This document shows, in pieces, positions 52,048 through 62,389 of a stretch of DNA of 64,000 nucleotides (positions are counted from its first letter, which is position 1; the number at the start of each line of letters is the position of its first letter). The stretch comes from Caldifarciminota bacterium UBA2202. Lineage in GTDB: Bacteria > Hydrothermota > 32-111. The DNA is taken from assembly GCA_002327905.1 (NCBI GenBank), contig DCUY01000104.1, positions 1-64,000 of the forward strand, in the 5' to 3' direction. The translations under genes and the position numbers were made by a program. The notes under the pieces are model-generated. The model did no database searches. It worked only from the letters and a program-made list of their open reading frames with translations, and had not been told where the DNA came from.

Positions 52048-53755
52048 CCAATCCATGAACCGCAGGATGAATTATGCCATCATAGCTCTTCTGGTATTGA
52101 CCGGACTTGTGGTTATAAGAACCGCATCACTGCAGATATTCTCATCCTTCAAATTCGACAAAGTCGTCTCTTCGAAAAATACAATTAAAATAGCAGACAA
52201 TGCAGAGAGAGGAGAAATACTCGACAGAAACGGAGAATCAATAGCAACAAGCATAAAGACATTCAATCTCTATGTTTTAAAGCCGATGATGAAGAGCGCA
52301 TCAAACGTTGCAGAGGTCGTCTCCTCGGCGGGAATACTTTCATACAATGATGTTTTAAGCCGCCTCAATTCAAGAATGCTCTACATACCTGTATCCTATG
52401 ATATTCCGCAGAGTGCAGCAATACAGCTTAAAAACAAATATGCCTCAATAGTAGTGAAGGAAGAGAAGACAAGATATTATATAAATCCCCATATGTTTTC
52501 AAATATAACGGGATTTGTGGGAGTAGACAACAGCGGACTTGAAGGCATAGAATATCTTTATAATGATGACTTGAGGGGAAAGAACGGATTTGCGATTTTC
52601 CAGAAGAAGCCGAACGGAAAAATATACAAGCATCCTGATTATCCGGAGAAATTATCACAGAAGGGAAAAGACATTGTTCTGACAATAGATAAGAGATTTC
52701 AGGAGATTGCATACAATATAGTCGAAGAATGGTGCGAAAAATTCAATGCTAAGCAGGGTTCCGCAATTATTATGGATGTCAAGACAGGCGAAATATACGC
52801 AATGGCAGACTATCCCACATACAATTCGAATCTCCACGGAAAAGAGAATCCGCAGATATGCAAGAATACATCCGTAGTGAATCTTTTTGAGCCGGGCTCC
52901 ATATTCAAGCTCATTCCCGCAGTGAGCGCCTTAGAAAACAATGCAGTCAAACTTGATGATATTGTCAAAACATCTGTTGACACTCTCAGAATAAACGGAA
53001 AGAAAATCACTGACGCTCATGATCTTGATATTCTCACATTTGAAAAGGCATTTATTCTTTCAAGCAATATAGGATTTGCAAACATAGGCGAAAAGACGGG
53101 AAAAGAGAATGTTTACAATACTGCGGTAAAATTCGGAATTGGAAGAAAGACAAATATAAATGTTCCCGGGGAACAGCGCGGATTCTTCACCGACTATTCA
53201 AAATGGATTCCTATTCATTTTGCAAATATATGCTTCGGACAGGGGCTAAGCGTAACTTCCATTCAAATACTCTCTGCCTATAATGCAATCGCAAACAATG
53301 GAGTCCTTGTCAATCCAAAGCTCGTGAAGAGCGTCGGCGGCTCAAACCTCATAAAAAACAGCGAGAAGAGAATTGTCTCGCAGTCGATTGCCGATATAAT
53401 GAATGACCTGTTGAAAAAAGTTGTGAGCGAAGGAACAGGAGTTAAAGCGCAGGTCGCTGGAATCAATGTTGCAGGAAAGACCGGAACTGCGGAAAAGGCA
53501 TCCGAAAAGGGCGGATACATGAGGGGAAAATACATTTCATCATTCATCGGATACTTCCCTGCAGATGATCCGAAATTTATAATTTTGACTCTCATAGATG
53601 AACCGAAGGGATTATACTGGGCGAGCGAAATCGCCGCCCCTATGTTTTCGGAAATTGTAAAAAGAATAGTCAATCTCTACGATTACAGATATATGCTTTC
53701 TGATAAAAAGGAGAGTGCAGAGAATGAAACTCGCAAAAATAATAAACGGTCTTGA
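52013..53755 (+). CDS. ftsI: septal penicillin-binding protein (FtsI/PBP3)
   Basis: A transpeptidase of the divisome. One N-terminal helix (about 20-40), a class B PBP dimerisation domain (about 55-215) with RGEILDRNG, and the catalytic domain with GSIFK (S296-K299), SSN near 353-355 and KTG in AGKTGTAEK near 490. Length 580. A start at 52013 overlaps ftsL; an ATG at 52055 is also plausible. There is no PASTA domain. Confidence 0.92.
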   Translation: MSPVTRNIHKDSQSMNRRMNYAIIALLVLTGLVVIRTASLQIFSSFKFDKVVSSKNTIKIADNAERGEILDRNGESIATSIKTFNLYVLKPMMKSASNVAEVVSSAGILSYNDVLSRLNSRMLYIPVSYDIPQSAAIQLKNKYASIVVKEEKTRYYINPHMFSNITGFVGVDNSGLEGIEYLYNDDLRGKNGFAIFQKKPNGKIYKHPDYPEKLSQKGKDIVLTIDKRFQEIAYNIVEEWCEKFNAKQGSAIIMDVKTGEIYAMADYPTYNSNLHGKENPQICKNTSVVNLFEPGSIFKLIPAVSALENNAVKLDDIVKTSVDTLRINGKKITDAHDLDILTFEKAFILSSNIGFANIGEKTGKENVYNTAVKFGIGRKTNINVPGEQRGFFTDYSKWIPIHFANICFGQGLSVTSIQILSAYNAIANNGVLVNPKLVKSVGGSNLIKNSEKRIVSQSIADIMNDLLKKVVSEGTGVKAQVAGINVAGKTGTAEKASEKGGYMRGKYISSFIGYFPADDPKFIILTLIDEPKGLYWASEIAAPMFSEIVKRIVNLYDYRYMLSDKKESAENETRKNNKRS

Positions 53756-55172
53756 CCTTAATATCCTGAATTTTCAGGATGTTGAGATTTCAGACATGAC
53801 AAATGACTCAAGAGAGGCGAAGAAAAACTCTCTCTTCATAGCTGTAAAGGGGAAAAACTTCGACGGAAATGATTTTATAGACAAGGCATGCAAGAACGGA
53901 GCCACGGCGGTTCTCACTCATTTTGCCCCTGCAAAGAATTATCGAATACCTGTTCTTATAAGCTCCGACATGAACAGGGATCAGACTGTAATGGCTAAGA
54001 ATTTTTTCTTGAACCCTCTGTCTTCAATAAGAACAATCGGAGTCACAGGAACAAACGGAAAGACTACAACAACATATATTCTCAGGTCGATTTTTTCTCA
54101 AAATGAAAAGACCGGAGTGATAGGCACTATAAGGAATATTATAGGAGATGAAATTATTGAGACGCAAAACACCACTCCGGAGCCGGTCACGCTCTACAGA
54201 ATCTTTGATAAAATGAAGACAAAGGGAGTGAAGACATTACTTATGGAGGTCTCAAGCCACGGATTGAAATTGAACCGCGTCTTCGGTGTTGAATTCGACT
54301 CTGCGATATTCACTAATCTCACGCAGGACCATCTTGATTTTCACGGCACAATGACAGATTACAGAAAATCCAAAGAGATGCTCTTTAAAATGATTAAGAA
54401 AGACGGATTCGCAGTTATAAACGGAGATGATAAAAATCATCAACACTTCATAAGCGCGGCAGAGAACAAAAAGTCCTTTACATTCGGCATAAGAAACAAA
54501 AATACTGATTGGATTATTGATATAAAATCACTCTCTCTTGACGGAAGCAGATTCACTCTGACAGAAAAGAGCGAAGATAAGACTTTTGAGGTCTTTGTGC
54601 CTCTTGTGGGAGACTATAATATTTACAATGCCGCATGCTCATTCGTAACAGCTTATAATTTCAATATAAAACCTTCAATTATCCTTGACGGCATAAAGAA
54701 TGTTCCTCAGGTTGACGGAAGATTTGAAAAATTCATGGATAAAAGAGGCTTTTATATTGTTGTCGATTATGCTCATTCTCCTGATGCTCTTGAACGGCTT
54801 CTTCGCACTGTAAAGCGCCTCACAAAGAACAGAGTCATAACGCTCTTCGGATGCGGAGGAGACAGAGACAGGGAGAAGAGGCCTATAATGGGAAAGATCG
54901 CAACTCATCTTTCGGACTATGTTTTGATCACTTCGGATAATCCGCGCACAGAAGACCCTGAAGAGATTATAAAAGAAATCCTTGCGGGAGTTAAGGAGAA
55001 AAACTGGGTGGTTGAGCTAAACAGGGCGAGAGCTATAAAGAAGGCGTTTCTCATGGCCCGAGACAATGACACAATAGTGATAGCTGGAAAAGGCCATGAA
55101 GATTATCAGATAATAGGAACAAAAAAATATCATTTTGACGACAGAGAAGAAGTAAAAAAACATTTGAAATGA
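53724..55172 (+). CDS. murE: UDP-MurNAc-tripeptide synthetase, meso-DAP type
   Basis: It adds the third amino acid to UDP-MurNAc-dipeptide. TGTNGKTTTTYIL is the ATP loop, EVSSHGLKLNRV and FTNLTQDHLDFHGTM are central-domain motifs, and the C-terminal DNPRTEDP motif marks specificity for meso-diaminopimelate. The ATG at 53724 is preceded by GGAG; it overlaps the end of ftsI by 32 bases. Confidence 0.95.
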   Translation: MKLAKIINGLDLNILNFQDVEISDMTNDSREAKKNSLFIAVKGKNFDGNDFIDKACKNGATAVLTHFAPAKNYRIPVLISSDMNRDQTVMAKNFFLNPLSSIRTIGVTGTNGKTTTTYILRSIFSQNEKTGVIGTIRNIIGDEIIETQNTTPEPVTLYRIFDKMKTKGVKTLLMEVSSHGLKLNRVFGVEFDSAIFTNLTQDHLDFHGTMTDYRKSKEMLFKMIKKDGFAVINGDDKNHQHFISAAENKKSFTFGIRNKNTDWIIDIKSLSLDGSRFTLTEKSEDKTFEVFVPLVGDYNIYNAACSFVTAYNFNIKPSIILDGIKNVPQVDGRFEKFMDKRGFYIVVDYAHSPDALERLLRTVKRLTKNRVITLFGCGGDRDREKRPIMGKIATHLSDYVLITSDNPRTEDPEEIIKEILAGVKEKNWVVELNRARAIKKAFLMARDNDTIVIAGKGHEDYQIIGTKKYHFDDREEVKKHLK

Positions 55173-55184
55173 CAAGGAAAAGAA

Positions 55185-56525
55185 TTGGATAAAATTAAAA
55201 TCTGTTTTGCAGTCAAATCCGTTAACGGAGTATTAATGAACGGTTCTTCCGCTGTTTCCGAAATTTCAGCTGTGACAACGGATTCAAGGTCTAAAATCGA
55301 AAATTCCCTATTTGTGCCTCTCAAAGGCGAAAAATTCGACGGACATGATTTTATAAATAAAGCTTATGAAAACGGAGCCTCAATAGTCCTATCGGCAAAA
55401 GAACTTGATTCAAGCAAGCCGTATATCCGTGTTGATGACACGCTTTTTGCTCTGCACCGTCTTTCAACGGAATATCTTAAGACCTTGAATCTTAGAAGAG
55501 TGTGCATAACCGGCTCGACAGGAAAGACTACTACAAAGAATCTTCTCTCCGCATGCATAAGAGAAGAGGGAACAATTGCGACGGAAGGAAATACAAATAA
55601 TCTGATAGGTGTTCCGCAGAATATATTCAGGTGCGGAAGAGAGACGAAGAATGTCATTCTTGAAATGGGAATGAACATGAAAGGCGAACTCACAGCACTC
55701 TCCGATATTGTGAAACCCACCCATATAATAATCACAACAGTAAATAATTCGCATATAGGAAATTTTGCTTCATTTGAAGAAATAATCAATGCCAAGCTTG
55801 AGATACTCAGCGGATATTCAAACAGAGAGACTCCTGTGATTGTTAACGGTGATGACTCGCATGTCACAGAGAGAATGAAGGGAATAAATATAGTGACATT
55901 CGGAATGAACGGAAAGAATGATTTCCATCCGGAAGACATTACACTGATGAAAGAGAAGAGTGAGATAAAAATCAATTCAAAGACATACAGTATAGGAATA
56001 CCCGGAATGGGAGGAGTTTACTCATTCCTCGCGGTCTTCGCATTCTTAAAGACATTTGCGGAATTTAAGTCCGACATTGAAAAGGGTCTCTCTGAATTTG
56101 TGAGGCCGCAGAGCAGACTGAACATTATTCCTTTGAGGGATATTACTCTGATAGATGATTCCTACAATGCCTCCCCTGCTTCAATGCAGAATGCAATTGA
56201 TGTTTTGAGCAGATTCTCTGCAAGAAGAGTCGCTCTTCTCTCTGATATGCTTGAACTCGGAGATGAATCAAAATTCCTGCATGAGAGAGTGGGAGAGGAA
56301 CTGAACAAAAAATCCATTGATGTGCTGGTCGCAGTAGGAAAAGAGGCAAAGACATACTATGATATTTTTATTGGGGAAAAATATTATTTTGAAGAGAGAA
56401 AAGAGATGGAGAAAAAGATATTTTCGATATTGCAGAGCAGGGATGCGGTTCTTGTGAAGGGTTCGCATTCCACAATGATGAATGAGACTGCAAAACTTAT
56501 AAAGGAGAATTATAATGCTTTATAG
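55185..56525 (+). CDS. murF: UDP-MurNAc-pentapeptide synthetase
   Basis: It adds D-Ala-D-Ala to the tripeptide precursor. TGSTGKTTTKNLL is the ATP loop, EMGMNMKGELTALS and TTVNNSHIGNFAS follow the MurF pattern, and DDSYNASPASMQNAIDVL is the diagnostic C-terminal motif. Length 446. The start codon is TTG with AAGGAAA upstream; no ATG fits. The stop overlaps mraY by 11 bases. Confidence 0.94.
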   Translation: MDKIKICFAVKSVNGVLMNGSSAVSEISAVTTDSRSKIENSLFVPLKGEKFDGHDFINKAYENGASIVLSAKELDSSKPYIRVDDTLFALHRLSTEYLKTLNLRRVCITGSTGKTTTKNLLSACIREEGTIATEGNTNNLIGVPQNIFRCGRETKNVILEMGMNMKGELTALSDIVKPTHIIITTVNNSHIGNFASFEEIINAKLEILSGYSNRETPVIVNGDDSHVTERMKGINIVTFGMNGKNDFHPEDITLMKEKSEIKINSKTYSIGIPGMGGVYSFLAVFAFLKTFAEFKSDIEKGLSEFVRPQSRLNIIPLRDITLIDDSYNASPASMQNAIDVLSRFSARRVALLSDMLELGDESKFLHERVGEELNKKSIDVLVAVGKEAKTYYDIFIGEKYYFEERKEMEKKIFSILQSRDAVLVKGSHSTMMNETAKLIKENYNAL

Positions 56526-57603
56526 TCTGTCACTGCTTTTTTTCAAAGACATAGCCCTGTTCAGATACATCACATTCCGCTCCGCTATGGCTTCAATAAC
56601 AGCTCTCCTCGTAACATTTATATTCGGCAGAGGCATTATAAACGCAATAAGGAAACATAATGTCAATGAAAAAATAAGAGAGGACGGACCTAAGACTCAT
56701 CTTGTCAAGCAGGGCACTCCGACTATGGGGGGCATTATAATAATAATATCCATATTAAGCGGTGTTCTCCTCTGGGCTGACCTTTCAAATCCCTTCATTC
56801 AGGTCATGATCGCATCAATGCTCGGATTCTCCCTCCTCGGTTTTACCGACGACCTTATAAAACTCACAGACAAAAAGGGAGTTCTGCCTGTATATAAGCT
56901 TTTGTTCCAGTTTCTAATTGCAGGAGGAATAGTTCTGTTCATGATTAATTCAAAGAATTATTCCACGCTCAACACATATACAAATATTTTGTTTGTGAAG
57001 AATCTTATGGTTGACCTGTCTTTTCTCTTCTTCCCGTTTGTAATAATAGTGATAATGGGAACCACAAATGCAGTTAACATAACTGACGGGCTTGACGGAT
57101 TGGCTTCAGGTCTTCTCGCTATTATTTTCTTCGTATTTGCAATAATCATATACATTGTCGGAAACAGGGTTTTCAGCGGATACCTTAATATGATGTATAT
57201 TCCAGAAATAGGAGAACTGACACTCTTTATTCTGTGTAGCGCGGCGGCATCTCTGGGCTTTCTCTGGTTTAATTCATATCCTGCGGAGATATTCATGGGA
57301 GATACAGGATCCCTCACTCTTGGCGGAATACTCGGCACTGCGGCAGTGCTTTCTAAGCAAGAGATTCTTCTCTTCATTGCAGGAGGCGTCTTTGTAATTG
57401 AAGCCTCTTCATCAATGCTTCAGATAATATATTTCAAAATGACAAAGAGAAGTGCCACAGGAGGAAAGAGACTCTTCAAAATGGCTCCCCTGCACCATCA
57501 TTTTGAGCAGATGGGGATAAAGGAGACAAAAATAGTTGCGAGATTCTACATTCTTGCAGTCATATTCGGAATAATTGCATTAAGCACATTAAAGATAAGG
57601 TAA
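56515..57603 (+). CDS. mraY: phospho-MurNAc-pentapeptide translocase
   Basis: It moves phospho-MurNAc-pentapeptide to undecaprenyl phosphate, making lipid I. About ten helices; GTPTMGGIIII, GFTDDLIKL (the catalytic aspartate pair), NAVNITDGLDGLASGL, FMGDTGSL and APLHHHFEQMG with the histidine cluster are conserved. Length 362. Confidence 0.96.
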   Translation: MLYSLSLLFFKDIALFRYITFRSAMASITALLVTFIFGRGIINAIRKHNVNEKIREDGPKTHLVKQGTPTMGGIIIIISILSGVLLWADLSNPFIQVMIASMLGFSLLGFTDDLIKLTDKKGVLPVYKLLFQFLIAGGIVLFMINSKNYSTLNTYTNILFVKNLMVDLSFLFFPFVIIVIMGTTNAVNITDGLDGLASGLLAIIFFVFAIIIYIVGNRVFSGYLNMMYIPEIGELTLFILCSAAASLGFLWFNSYPAEIFMGDTGSLTLGGILGTAAVLSKQEILLFIAGGVFVIEASSSMLQIIYFKMTKRSATGGKRLFKMAPLHHHFEQMGIKETKIVARFYILAVIFGIIALSTLKIR

Positions 57604-57604
57604 T

Positions 57605-58945
57605 ATGGTAAAGGACAAAAGATTCTCAGTCATAGGATTCGGCAGAAGCGGACAGGCGATTGCAAAGCTCTTGACTGCAAAACAGGGAATTGTATTCGTC
57701 TCCGACTCAAAGCCAATGTCCAAGGAGCAGATGAAAGTGATAGCGGATTATCATCTGAAATATGAGACCTCCCACTCTGAAGATATACTCAATGCGGATT
57801 ACATTGTTCTAAGCCCGGGAGTTCCCGACACTATAGAGATGGTCAGAAGAGCCGCATGGAAGAGAATCCCAGTGCTCTCGGAGATTGAGATGGCATCAAG
57901 GCTGATGAAGAATAAATTCATCTGCATTACAGGAACAAACGGAAAATCAACAACCGCATACCTCGCCTACCAGATACTGAAGCTTCTTGATGCTGACTGC
58001 GACCTTGGAGGAAACATCTCCCCGGGAAAATCATTGAGCGAAATCGCAATCAATGAGCCTGATAAAAACAAACTGATAGTCCTTGAACTCTCTTCATTCC
58101 AGCTTGAGCATATAGTCAAATTTACTCCTTTTATAGGAATGATTACAAATATTTCGGATGACCATCTTGACAGATACAAATCAATTGATGATTACCTTAA
58201 TGCAAAACTGCAGATGTTCAAAAATATGAAGGACGAGGGATTCAAGATTCTAAACAAGGATGACACATCTCTGCAGAGGATTGAACCAACGCAGAACACT
58301 CTGTATGTTTCGGAGAATGAGGTTGAGAGAGGAGCATTCTTAAAAGGAAAAGAGATAATCATAAGATTCAATTCAAAGGAGCATTCTTATGACATCTCCG
58401 GTTTCCGTCTTATAGGAAAGCATAATCTGTATAATCTGATGTTCGCCCTTCTCTCGTCTGTAATAGCATACAAATTTTCGCCCTCTCTTGATGAAAAATT
58501 CAATGAGCTAAAGGGCCTTGAACATCGAATGGAATTTGTTGCAGAAATTGATAATGTAAAAATATTCAATAATTCTATGTGCACCAATCCAAAGGCATTT
58601 GTCTCCTCCCTTGAATCTGCAGGAGAGAATCAAACAGTGATTCTCGGCGGAAGAAACAAAAACTTTGACACTGACATTATTATTAAAGCAATAGTGAAAT
58701 ACGCAAAACAGGCATATATCATGGGAGAGGTGAAAGAATCAGTGAAACAGCTTCTCATGGATGAAGGATTCTCAAACGCGGAGACCGTAAACTCTCTTGA
58801 AGAGGCATTCGATAAGGCGATACTAAATGCAGATAAGGGAACTGCAATAAACTTTTCACCGGGATTCGCATCATTCGATATGTTTAAGGACTTCACGGAC
58901 AGAGGAAACAAATTCAAGGAGATTGTGAAAAGATATGTCAAATGA
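57605..58945 (+). CDS. murD: UDP-MurNAc-L-alanine:D-glutamate ligase
   Basis: It adds D-glutamate in wall-precursor synthesis. The start has a Rossmann-like VIGFGRSGQAIAKLL, then CITGTNGKSTTAYLAY, ELSSFQLEHI, NISDDHLDRY and NNSMCTNPKAFVSSLE. The last block normally reads DSKATN; here it is NNSMCTNP, a small departure. Length 446; the stop overlaps ftsW by 11 bases. Confidence 0.92.
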   Translation: MVKDKRFSVIGFGRSGQAIAKLLTAKQGIVFVSDSKPMSKEQMKVIADYHLKYETSHSEDILNADYIVLSPGVPDTIEMVRRAAWKRIPVLSEIEMASRLMKNKFICITGTNGKSTTAYLAYQILKLLDADCDLGGNISPGKSLSEIAINEPDKNKLIVLELSSFQLEHIVKFTPFIGMITNISDDHLDRYKSIDDYLNAKLQMFKNMKDEGFKILNKDDTSLQRIEPTQNTLYVSENEVERGAFLKGKEIIIRFNSKEHSYDISGFRLIGKHNLYNLMFALLSSVIAYKFSPSLDEKFNELKGLEHRMEFVAEIDNVKIFNNSMCTNPKAFVSSLESAGENQTVILGGRNKNFDTDIIIKAIVKYAKQAYIMGEVKESVKQLLMDEGFSNAETVNSLEEAFDKAILNADKGTAINFSPGFASFDMFKDFTDRGNKFKEIVKRYVK

Positions 58946-60011
58946 CAGAAAGATTCTCCTGATTGTCAGCCTGCTCGTGCTCTTTGGTATATTCACTCTG
59001 TTCAATGCCTCGTCATTCATATCATCACAGCTTGAAAGGTGCGGTCATAATCCTTTTTACTATGTAATCAAGCAGGTCGAGGCGATATTCATCGGAGGTA
59101 TAGCGATGCTTGTTTTAAACAAGATTGACCTTGAAAAATTGAAAAAAATGGCTCTTCCCGGCCTCATTTTCTCCATAATGCTTTTAGCGATTGTTCTGAT
59201 TGTCGGTAAGGAGATAAACGGAGCAAAAAGGTGGCTTGATTTGGGAATAACAAATTTTCAGCCCTCTGAGATGGCGGAGTTTTTTATACTTCTTTATCTT
59301 TCCGCTTTCATCTCCTCCTCCAAAATCGGCAAAAAGACTCATGAAAAGATAATAGCAGTTCTTGTTCTCTGTCTCACAGCTATTGTTCTTGTGGCTGTGG
59401 AGCCTAATCTGTCAACCGCCCTTCTCATGTACCTCTTTGTGATAGTTCTTCTTCTCCTCTCGGATATTCCCAGAGGATATATCTTTTCCATGTGCGTTTT
59501 CCTTGTGGTCGGCTTTTTGGCGATGATTCCAAGATACGCGCATGCGGTAACTCGCCTTAAAATGCTTGCAGGTTCAGTGCACTCGGAGCAGGCTGAAAAT
59601 TCAATTTTGGCGATAGCGAACGGAGGATTCTTCGGACAGGGGATCGGTATGGGAAAATTCAAATTATTTTTTATTCCTGAAGTCCACTCGGATTTCATAT
59701 TCACAACAATCGCTGAAGAATTCGGATTCATAGGCTGCATAATACTTATAGGCGCGTTTCTCTTGTTTCTGAAGACAGGAATTGATGTGGCAAAGAATTC
59801 GTACAGCACATTTTCAAAAGTTCTTGCATTCGGAATCACATTCATCATATTCACAAAGGCAATCACTCATATAGCAATATCCCTCAAAATTGCTCCCACG
59901 ACAGGACTGGTGCTTCCATTCATATCATACGGCGGTAGCGCAATGATATTTAATCTGGCGATGATCGGAATACTCATGAATATCGCAAGGGACGGCTATA
60001 ATGCAAAATAA
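58935..60011 (+). CDS. ftsW: septal peptidoglycan glycosyltransferase
   Basis: A SEDS-family polymerase with about ten helices that elongates glycan chains at the septum with FtsI. GAKRWLDLGITNFQPSEMAEF carries the SEDS signature; the acidic catalytic loop lies in VHSEQAENSILAIANGGFFG, and HSDFIFTTIAEEFGFIG and PTTGLVLPFISYGGSAM are conserved near the end. Length 358. Overlaps murG by 11 bases. Confidence 0.94.
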   Translation: MSNDRKILLIVSLLVLFGIFTLFNASSFISSQLERCGHNPFYYVIKQVEAIFIGGIAMLVLNKIDLEKLKKMALPGLIFSIMLLAIVLIVGKEINGAKRWLDLGITNFQPSEMAEFFILLYLSAFISSSKIGKKTHEKIIAVLVLCLTAIVLVAVEPNLSTALLMYLFVIVLLLLSDIPRGYIFSMCVFLVVGFLAMIPRYAHAVTRLKMLAGSVHSEQAENSILAIANGGFFGQGIGMGKFKLFFIPEVHSDFIFTTIAEEFGFIGCIILIGAFLLFLKTGIDVAKNSYSTFSKVLAFGITFIIFTKAITHIAISLKIAPTTGLVLPFISYGGSAMIFNLAMIGILMNIARDGYNAK

Positions 60012-61011
60012 ACGCAATCTTATAATCTCCGCTGGAGGAACAGGAGGGCACATAATTCCCGCCCTTACAATCGGACTCTCTCTACAAAATGTAAATCCGA
60101 TATTCATCTGCGGAAGAAGAGATATTGAAAAAACAGTATATGAAAATTTCAATGTCAAACCCATTCTTTTGAATCTCAATTCCTTCTCTTTTGTCTCATT
60201 CATTTTTAGTCTGCCTAAAAACATAATGACTGCTGTAAAAATATTAATAGATAAAAATCCGCAATCAGTCATTATTGCAGGCAACTATACTTCAGTGCCT
60301 GTGGGAATAGCCTCTGTAATGCTTCATAAGAGACTGTTTGCAGTAGAACAGGACGCTCTTATAGGCAAGGCGAATAAAGTCTTTGCAAGAGCCGCATGCA
60401 GAATATTCACTGCGTATGAGCCTCCGTTCAGATACATTGACAATAAAAAGGCGGTGTATGTCGGACATGTGATACGAGATGAAGTGAGAAATCCGAGAAA
60501 GAGTGAGAATGACATTACAATTGAAACTGACAGAAAAAAAATACTTATAATGGGAGGAAGTCAGGGCGCTCTAACAATGACAAAAAAGATTATTGAAATT
60601 CTTTCAAAGAAGGGAGAGTATCATCTTATAGTGATTGCGGGAAAAAACCTCGAAAAATTTGAATGTGCGCCCAACACGACATTATTGGGATTCTACAAAA
60701 ATATGGGATACCTCTATTCTATTGCGGACTTGATTATAGCCCGTTCAGGCGCATTAAGCGTTGCTGAAATAGCATCCACCAATAAGCCCGCAGTATTCAT
60801 TCCACTGTCAACTGCTTCAAACAATGAGCAGAGAAAAAATGTCGAAGCATTGATGAAGAATAATTCTCAATTTGAAATACTTGATGAATACAAAATAGAT
60901 GAAGAGTCCCTTCTAAGAAAAATAAAGAGAGTCGAAGTTCTAAGAGGCGCAAATAAGAGCGCGGAAACGGTTTTCAAAAAACAGATATCAATCATAGAAA
61001 ATTATGTTTAA
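60001..61011 (+). CDS. murG: lipid II synthase (UDP-GlcNAc transferase)
   Basis: It adds GlcNAc to lipid I on the inner face of the membrane. GGTGGHIIPAL is the N-terminal glycine-rich loop; VIIAGNYTSVPVGIA, MGGSQGALTMTK and ADLIIARSGALSVAEIA (donor-binding) follow. FIPLSTASNNEQRKNVEALM corresponds to the usual P-L-x-x-A-x-x-x-H-Q block with Asn-Glu-Gln. Length 336. Confidence 0.94.
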   Translation: MQNKRNLIISAGGTGGHIIPALTIGLSLQNVNPIFICGRRDIEKTVYENFNVKPILLNLNSFSFVSFIFSLPKNIMTAVKILIDKNPQSVIIAGNYTSVPVGIASVMLHKRLFAVEQDALIGKANKVFARAACRIFTAYEPPFRYIDNKKAVYVGHVIRDEVRNPRKSENDITIETDRKKILIMGGSQGALTMTKKIIEILSKKGEYHLIVIAGKNLEKFECAPNTTLLGFYKNMGYLYSIADLIIARSGALSVAEIASTNKPAVFIPLSTASNNEQRKNVEALMKNNSQFEILDEYKIDEESLLRKIKRVEVLRGANKSAETVFKKQISIIENYV

Positions 61012-62389
61012 AAATATTTATCACATTCATTTTGTCGGGATAGGCGGAATAGGAATGAGCGGCATATCGGAAGTCCTAAAATCAATGGGATACAGCATAT
61101 CCGGTTCGGACATAAGAGAGTCGCAGATAACAGACCATCTAAAGAGCATAGGCATAAAGATAGTTATAGGCCATTCACCGTCTAATGTGGGAGATGCCGA
61201 TGTTGTTGTCTATTCTTCCGCAGTAAAGAGCGACAATGTGGAGCTTATTCAGGCTAAAAAGGAAAAAATTCCGGTTATACCGAGAGCTGAAATGCTCGCT
61301 GAGCTTATGAGAATGAAATTCTCCATAGGTGTTGCGGGAACACACGGCAAGACAACCACTACTTCGCTTATAGCAAAAATCTTCCACAACGCCAAACTTG
61401 ATCCGACAATAATAATCGGAGGACAGGTAAAGGTCTTTGAAGGAGCAAATGCCCGCCTCGGAGCAGGAGAATACCTGATTGCAGAAGCTGACGAAAGCGA
61501 TAAATCGTTTCTAAAACTCTTCACTTCAATGGCTGTGATAACAAATATCGATGAAGACCATCTTGACAATTATAAAGATCTTGAAGAGATAAAAGAGCAT
61601 TTCATAAAATTTGCAAATTCAGTTCCGTTTTACGGTTCAGTGATAATATGTATTGATGATGAAAACAACAGAAATGTACTTGACAGAATAAACTCCAAAG
61701 TCATATCATACGGATTCGGAAGAAGAGGCGATGTAAGGGCAATTGATTTAAAGATGAAGGTTCTCGGCTCCAAATACCAGCTTGTTTCAAGAAACATGCC
61801 TTTGGGGGAAATAACCCTGAATATTCCGGGAAAGCATAATGTGCTCAATTCACTCGCCGCAGCTGCTGTTGCTATTGAGATGGAGATTCCATTCAAGACC
61901 ATAAAAGAGGCATTGTCGCAATTCAGCGGAGTGAAAAGAAGATTCGAAATAATTTTTCAAGACGAAAGGAAAAACATCTTTGTCGTGGATGACTATGCTC
62001 ACCATCCTGCGGAGATATTTACTGTAATCAATTCTGCAAGAAACATGGGAGACTATAAAGTTGTGACTGTCTTTCAGCCGCATTTATATTCACGCACTCT
62101 ATCTCTTAAAGACAGATTCTCCGAAGTTTTGTCCAAATCGGATATTTCCGTTGTAACAGATATATACCCTGCAAGAGAGACGCCCGTTGAAGGAGTCACA
62201 GGAGAGATTTTATACAATGAAATAAAAAAGACTCTCAAAGATAATGCGCATTATGTTCCTGATAAGAATGACCTGCCCGGATTTCTCAAAAAATTCGCTG
62301 ATGACAATACAATCTTCCTTTTTATCGGAGCGGGAGACATAAACAAATATTCACTGAGTTTTGCAGAGGCTATGAATGAAAAAATATGA
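61004..62389 (+). CDS. murC: UDP-MurNAc:L-alanine ligase
   Basis: First amino-acid ligase of the wall pathway. FVGIGGIGMSGISEVL starts the UDP-binding domain; GVAGTHGKTTTTSLIA is the ATP loop; LIAEADESDKSFL, TNIDEDHLDNY and VVDDYAHHPAEI are family motifs. Length 461. Overlaps both murG (8 bases) and murB (14 bases). Confidence 0.95.
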   Translation: MFKNIYHIHFVGIGGIGMSGISEVLKSMGYSISGSDIRESQITDHLKSIGIKIVIGHSPSNVGDADVVVYSSAVKSDNVELIQAKKEKIPVIPRAEMLAELMRMKFSIGVAGTHGKTTTTSLIAKIFHNAKLDPTIIIGGQVKVFEGANARLGAGEYLIAEADESDKSFLKLFTSMAVITNIDEDHLDNYKDLEEIKEHFIKFANSVPFYGSVIICIDDENNRNVLDRINSKVISYGFGRRGDVRAIDLKMKVLGSKYQLVSRNMPLGEITLNIPGKHNVLNSLAAAAVAIEMEIPFKTIKEALSQFSGVKRRFEIIFQDERKNIFVVDDYAHHPAEIFTVINSARNMGDYKVVTVFQPHLYSRTLSLKDRFSEVLSKSDISVVTDIYPARETPVEGVTGEILYNEIKKTLKDNAHYVPDKNDLPGFLKKFADDNTIFLFIGAGDINKYSLSFAEAMNEKI

